NCBI GenBank assembly: GCA_014055495.1
Contig: WIAG01000005.1
Coordinates: 53,939 to 117,938, forward strand
From: Nitrospira sp. CR1.2
Lineage (GTDB): Bacteria; Nitrospirota; Nitrospiria; Nitrospirales; Nitrospiraceae
DNA length: 64,000 bases
Direction of reading: 5' to 3'
Shown here: positions 61,737-64,000 of the stretch, piece after piece
How the letters are laid out: every line of letters starts with the position of its first letter
How positions within the stretch are numbered: position 1 is the first letter of the stretch
Notes under the pieces: model-generated
What the model was told of the DNA's origin: nothing
Seen by the model: the letters and a program-made list of their open reading frames with translations, nothing else
The model's database searches: none
Program-made: the position numbers and the translations under genes

Positions 61737-62570
61737 ATGCTGCCCTGGTTACACGCCATTCCCTATCCCGATATCAACCCCGTATTTCTTCGCCTAGGCC
61801 CGCTCCAGTTCCGCTGGTACGGCCTGATGTATCTGATCGGACTCACGATGGCCTATTTCATCATCGTGGCACGGGCGAAAACGCAACGACTGCCGCTCGA
61901 CAAAGATCAAGTCTACGACATGATCGTCTATGCAGCGGTCGGCGTCTTTGCCGGTGGGCGCTTGGGCTATGTCCTCTTCTACAATCTCTCCTATTACTTA
62001 GAGAATCCGCTGAAAATCTTCGCGGTCTGGGAGGGCGGCATGTCATTTCACGGTGGATTGATCGGCACGATCATCGCGTTGATCTTGTTCGCCAAACGCC
62101 AGGGGATGACGGTCCTGACCATCGCCGACCTTGCCGCCGGTGTGACCCCGGTCGGCCTTGGACTGGGGCGAATCGGCAACTTTATCAACGGGGAACTGTA
62201 CGGCCGTCCTACGGACGTGGACTGGTGCATGGTCTTCCCTGCGGGCGGCATGGTCTGCCGGCATCCCTCGCAACTCTACGAAGCCTTCCTGGAAGGATTG
62301 TTGCTGTTTACGGTGTTGTGGCTGATTACCCGTCGACTTCCCCCCTCGGGGACCGTGTTTGGGGCGTTCCTGATGGGGTACGGGCTCAGCCGGATTGTCG
62401 TGGAGTTGTTTCGGGAGCCGGACGCACAGATCGGCTTTCTCGTCGGCTCGATCTCGATGGGACAGATGTTGAGCATTCCGATGATCGTCGCAGGCGCGGT
62501 GATCCTCGCCATCGCCACTCAACGGAAGCGACCGCTTCGAACCGATTCCGGCTCCGCCGCCCCGCTCTAG
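61737..62570 (+). CDS. lgt: Prolipoprotein diacylglyceryl transferase Lgt
   Basis: Lgt adds diacylglycerol to the lipobox cysteine in the first step of lipoprotein maturation. The protein of 277 residues has seven membrane segments and the family blocks FHGGLIGTI, GRIGNFINGELYGRPT and RHPSQLYEA. The ATG at 61737 has GGAG seven bases upstream. It serves the several lipoproteins in this window, such as FlgH and the QseG-like protein. Confidence 0.96.
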   Translation: MLPWLHAIPYPDINPVFLRLGPLQFRWYGLMYLIGLTMAYFIIVARAKTQRLPLDKDQVYDMIVYAAVGVFAGGRLGYVLFYNLSYYLENPLKIFAVWEGGMSFHGGLIGTIIALILFAKRQGMTVLTIADLAAGVTPVGLGLGRIGNFINGELYGRPTDVDWCMVFPAGGMVCRHPSQLYEAFLEGLLLFTVLWLITRRLPPSGTVFGAFLMGYGLSRIVVELFREPDAQIGFLVGSISMGQMLSIPMIVAGAVILAIATQRKRPLRTDSGSAAPL

Positions 62571-62599
62571 CCAGCGACCGGCATGGCCCGCAGCTGGCG

Positions 62600-63004
62600 C
62601 TACTTCGGGTTGGCGTCCATCCAGGACTTCTTGCTCAATCCGAGCTCGCTCTCATATTTCCGCAGTGGCGGAGCATCCCAGATCACCTTGTTCCCGGGAG
62701 CCAGATTTGCCGCGGCGACATAGTGTTTCCTGGCTTCGGCCCTCTCGCCCACTTTATCCAAGACTAAGGCCAGATTGTAATGGGCTTCCGCCAATGTGGG
62801 GTCGGCCTGGATCGTGTCGAGATAGACCTGCCGGGCCCCGACCCAGTCCTCCTGCGCCAATAACCGATTCCCCTGCTCCAATTGCTGACTGACTGCCGCA
62901 GTCGTGCCGGCCGGTGCGTGAAGCGGTCGCACCTCCGGTTTGCGTGGTCCCACACACCCGATGACTGCCACGACCGCCACCGTCGCCCAGAACATGCGCC
63001 GCAT
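62600..63004 (-). CDS. TPR lipoprotein
   Basis: This 134-residue protein has a lipoprotein signal (VAVVAVIGC) and two to three TPR repeats (EQGNRLLAQEDWVGARQVYL, then ADPTLAEAHYNLALVLDKVGERAEARKHY, part shown as EAHYNLALVLDKVG). It is a likely interaction scaffold in the envelope. Confidence 0.75.
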   Translation of the reverse strand: MRRMFWATVAVVAVIGCVGPRKPEVRPLHAPAGTTAAVSQQLEQGNRLLAQEDWVGARQVYLDTIQADPTLAEAHYNLALVLDKVGERAEARKHYVAAANLAPGNKVIWDAPPLRKYESELGLSKKSWMDANPK

Positions 63005-63018
63005 GGCCCCTCCCTTCG

Positions 63019-64000
63019 TTACACTGTGATCGCGACTCCGTGCCGGAGGAATAGGAATTCAAATCCTGCAACCGGCTCTCTCAGGGAGCGGGCGACCGCC
63101 TCTCGATACAATCTGGCCTGTTCCCGATAGGCCTCAGCCCGCGTCTCCACCTGATCGCGCGGAATCATATCTGTCTTATAATCTGCAATCCAGAGCTGCC
63201 CGTCGAGGTGATAGAGTACATCGATGACCCCCTCCAGGATTTGCCCGCCATCGTTCCATGGCATCAGAAACGGCACCTCCCGCCCGATCACCGTCGCCCG
63301 GCGCAGACGGGCATAGGGATCAGATCCAGCAAACTTACGCAGGAGCTGGCGGATTTCATCCAACAAGGCTTGCTGATCCCGCCCATCCTGTGCGTCACGC
63401 GCGAGGGATGGCACCGTCACGGCCGCCAGTTGGGATTCCACGTCTCCGGAAAAGTCCCAATGCTGAAGCACACGGTGGACCAGGGTCCCGAAGACATTCC
63501 CGGCAAAGCGTTGCCCCCCCGCTGCCGGTTCTCCCGTGGAGAGCGGCAAGGGCTTGCGCACGAAGTCCGACGGCGCCACCAGCAGGGATGTCGATCGGTA
63601 GAGATGCCAGATGTGCTCTCGCTGTTCCCATCGACGCGCGACATCTGTGTCGACCACCTCTTCCTGCAGGATCACCGACCTGGTGCGTTCCCTCGCGGGC
63701 ACGTGGCCGCTCCCCTTGAGGATTGTGTGTCGCAATCCCACGCCGGCCAGTGGGATTTCCATAGGCGCATCTCCGTTCAAGTCAGCCCCGGCTGCCTCCT
63801 CCAATAACTCCAGTAAAGCGCCCCGCACCCGGCGTTTCGGCAAGGCTCCGGACAACAACAACGATTCCCTGGCGCGGGTCATACCCACATACAACAACCT
63901 GCGACGCTCGGCCTCTTCGCGAGCGCGCGCCTTCTCGGCCACGAGTACGGCACCGACCGAACAACAGTCACCGAAATCGAGCCCCTGCACACCGGTCGAC
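63019..64000 (-). CDS. AddA-type UvrD-family helicase-nuclease, C-terminal part
   Basis: The frame runs off the right edge. It contains UvrD motif VI (RRLLYVGMTRARESLLLSG) and a C-terminal PD-(D/E)XK nuclease domain with VHRVLQHW, LEGVIDVLYHLDGQLWIADYKTD (catalytic Asp and the DYKT motif) and QARLYREAVARSL. This pairing is that of AddA or RecB-like recombinational repair enzymes. AddB is presumably encoded beyond the window, which cannot be checked. Confidence 0.85.
   Translation of the reverse strand, partial: STGVQGLDFGDCCSVGAVLVAEKARAREEAERRRLLYVGMTRARESLLLSGALPKRRVRGALLELLEEAAGADLNGDAPMEIPLAGVGLRHTILKGSGHVPARERTRSVILQEEVVDTDVARRWEQREHIWHLYRSTSLLVAPSDFVRKPLPLSTGEPAAGGQRFAGNVFGTLVHRVLQHWDFSGDVESQLAAVTVPSLARDAQDGRDQQALLDEIRQLLRKFAGSDPYARLRRATVIGREVPFLMPWNDGGQILEGVIDVLYHLDGQLWIADYKTDMIPRDQVETRAEAYREQARLYREAVARSLREPVAGFEFLFLRHGVAITV

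Noticed and set aside
1..64000. CRISPR arrays or clustered short repeats
   Set aside because: No regularly spaced repeats were seen. The only long exact repeat noticed is the 47-bp att pair.

Overview
The window looks like a chromosomal segment of a Gram-negative, GC-rich bacterium. Gene content, gene order and protein style fit the genus Nitrospira (phylum Nitrospirota). That assignment is inference from the sequence alone. The first 38 kb is a dense flagellar locus read almost entirely on the minus strand. The rest mixes a small integrated element, signalling genes and housekeeping genes.

Region 1 (1-38.0 kb, minus strand) is the flagellar regulon. In transcription order it reads: a FleQ-like sigma-54 activator; a TPR protein with a FleS-like kinase and FleR-like regulator; flgB-flgC-fliE-fliF-fliG-fliH-fliI-fliJ-motE; fliK-flgD-flgE; fliL-M-N-O-P-Q-R-flhB-flhA-flhF-flhG-fliA; a small membrane protein with a decayed GGDEF domain; flgF-G-A-H-I-J; and flgM-N-K-L-csrA-fliW. 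Sigma-54 sites (GG-N10-GC) lie before flgF and fliL, with weaker ones before fliK, flgB and the TPR gene. Sigma-28 sites lie before flgM and the GGDEF-like gene. This is a Pseudomonas/Vibrio-type cascade: sigma-54 activators, then hook-basal body genes, then FliA with FlgM, then late genes. The outstanding oddity is FliH (26365-27414), which carries an apparently phosphorylatable receiver domain at its N-terminus. Flagellin, filament cap, motA/motB and rpoN are not in the window.

Region 2 (38.25-43.58 kb) is a 5.3-kb integrative element in the 3' half of a tRNA-Thr(UGU) gene, bounded by perfect 47-bp direct repeats. It encodes a tyrosine integrase whose reading frame ends inside the tRNA gene, a helix-turn-helix excisionase-like protein, a ribbon-helix-helix regulator with a palindrome across its own promoter, an outer-membrane beta-barrel protein, two lipoproteins and an HUH-type rolling-circle replication protein. 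No coat, morphogenesis or Zot gene is visible.

Region 3 (43.7-49.2 kb) has two PilZ-domain genes facing a GlrK-QseG-GlrR-like two-component operon. The response regulator there has GAFTSA instead of GAFTGA. A multi-pass membrane protein follows.

Region 4 (49.2-64 kb) is ordinary chromosome: clpB, a YifB/ComM AAA+ protein, a stand-alone AsnC/RAM domain protein, a Gfo/Idh/MocA oxidoreductase, a dienelactone-hydrolase-like protein without its nucleophile, a DUF423 protein, zinc-ribbon proteins, tRNA-Leu(UAA), a YtxH protein, lgt, a TPR lipoprotein and the C-terminal part of an AddA-type helicase-nuclease. The window ends cut fliW (left) and the helicase (right). Many starts given here are shorter than the longest open frame because a Shine-Dalgarno sequence supports an internal start.
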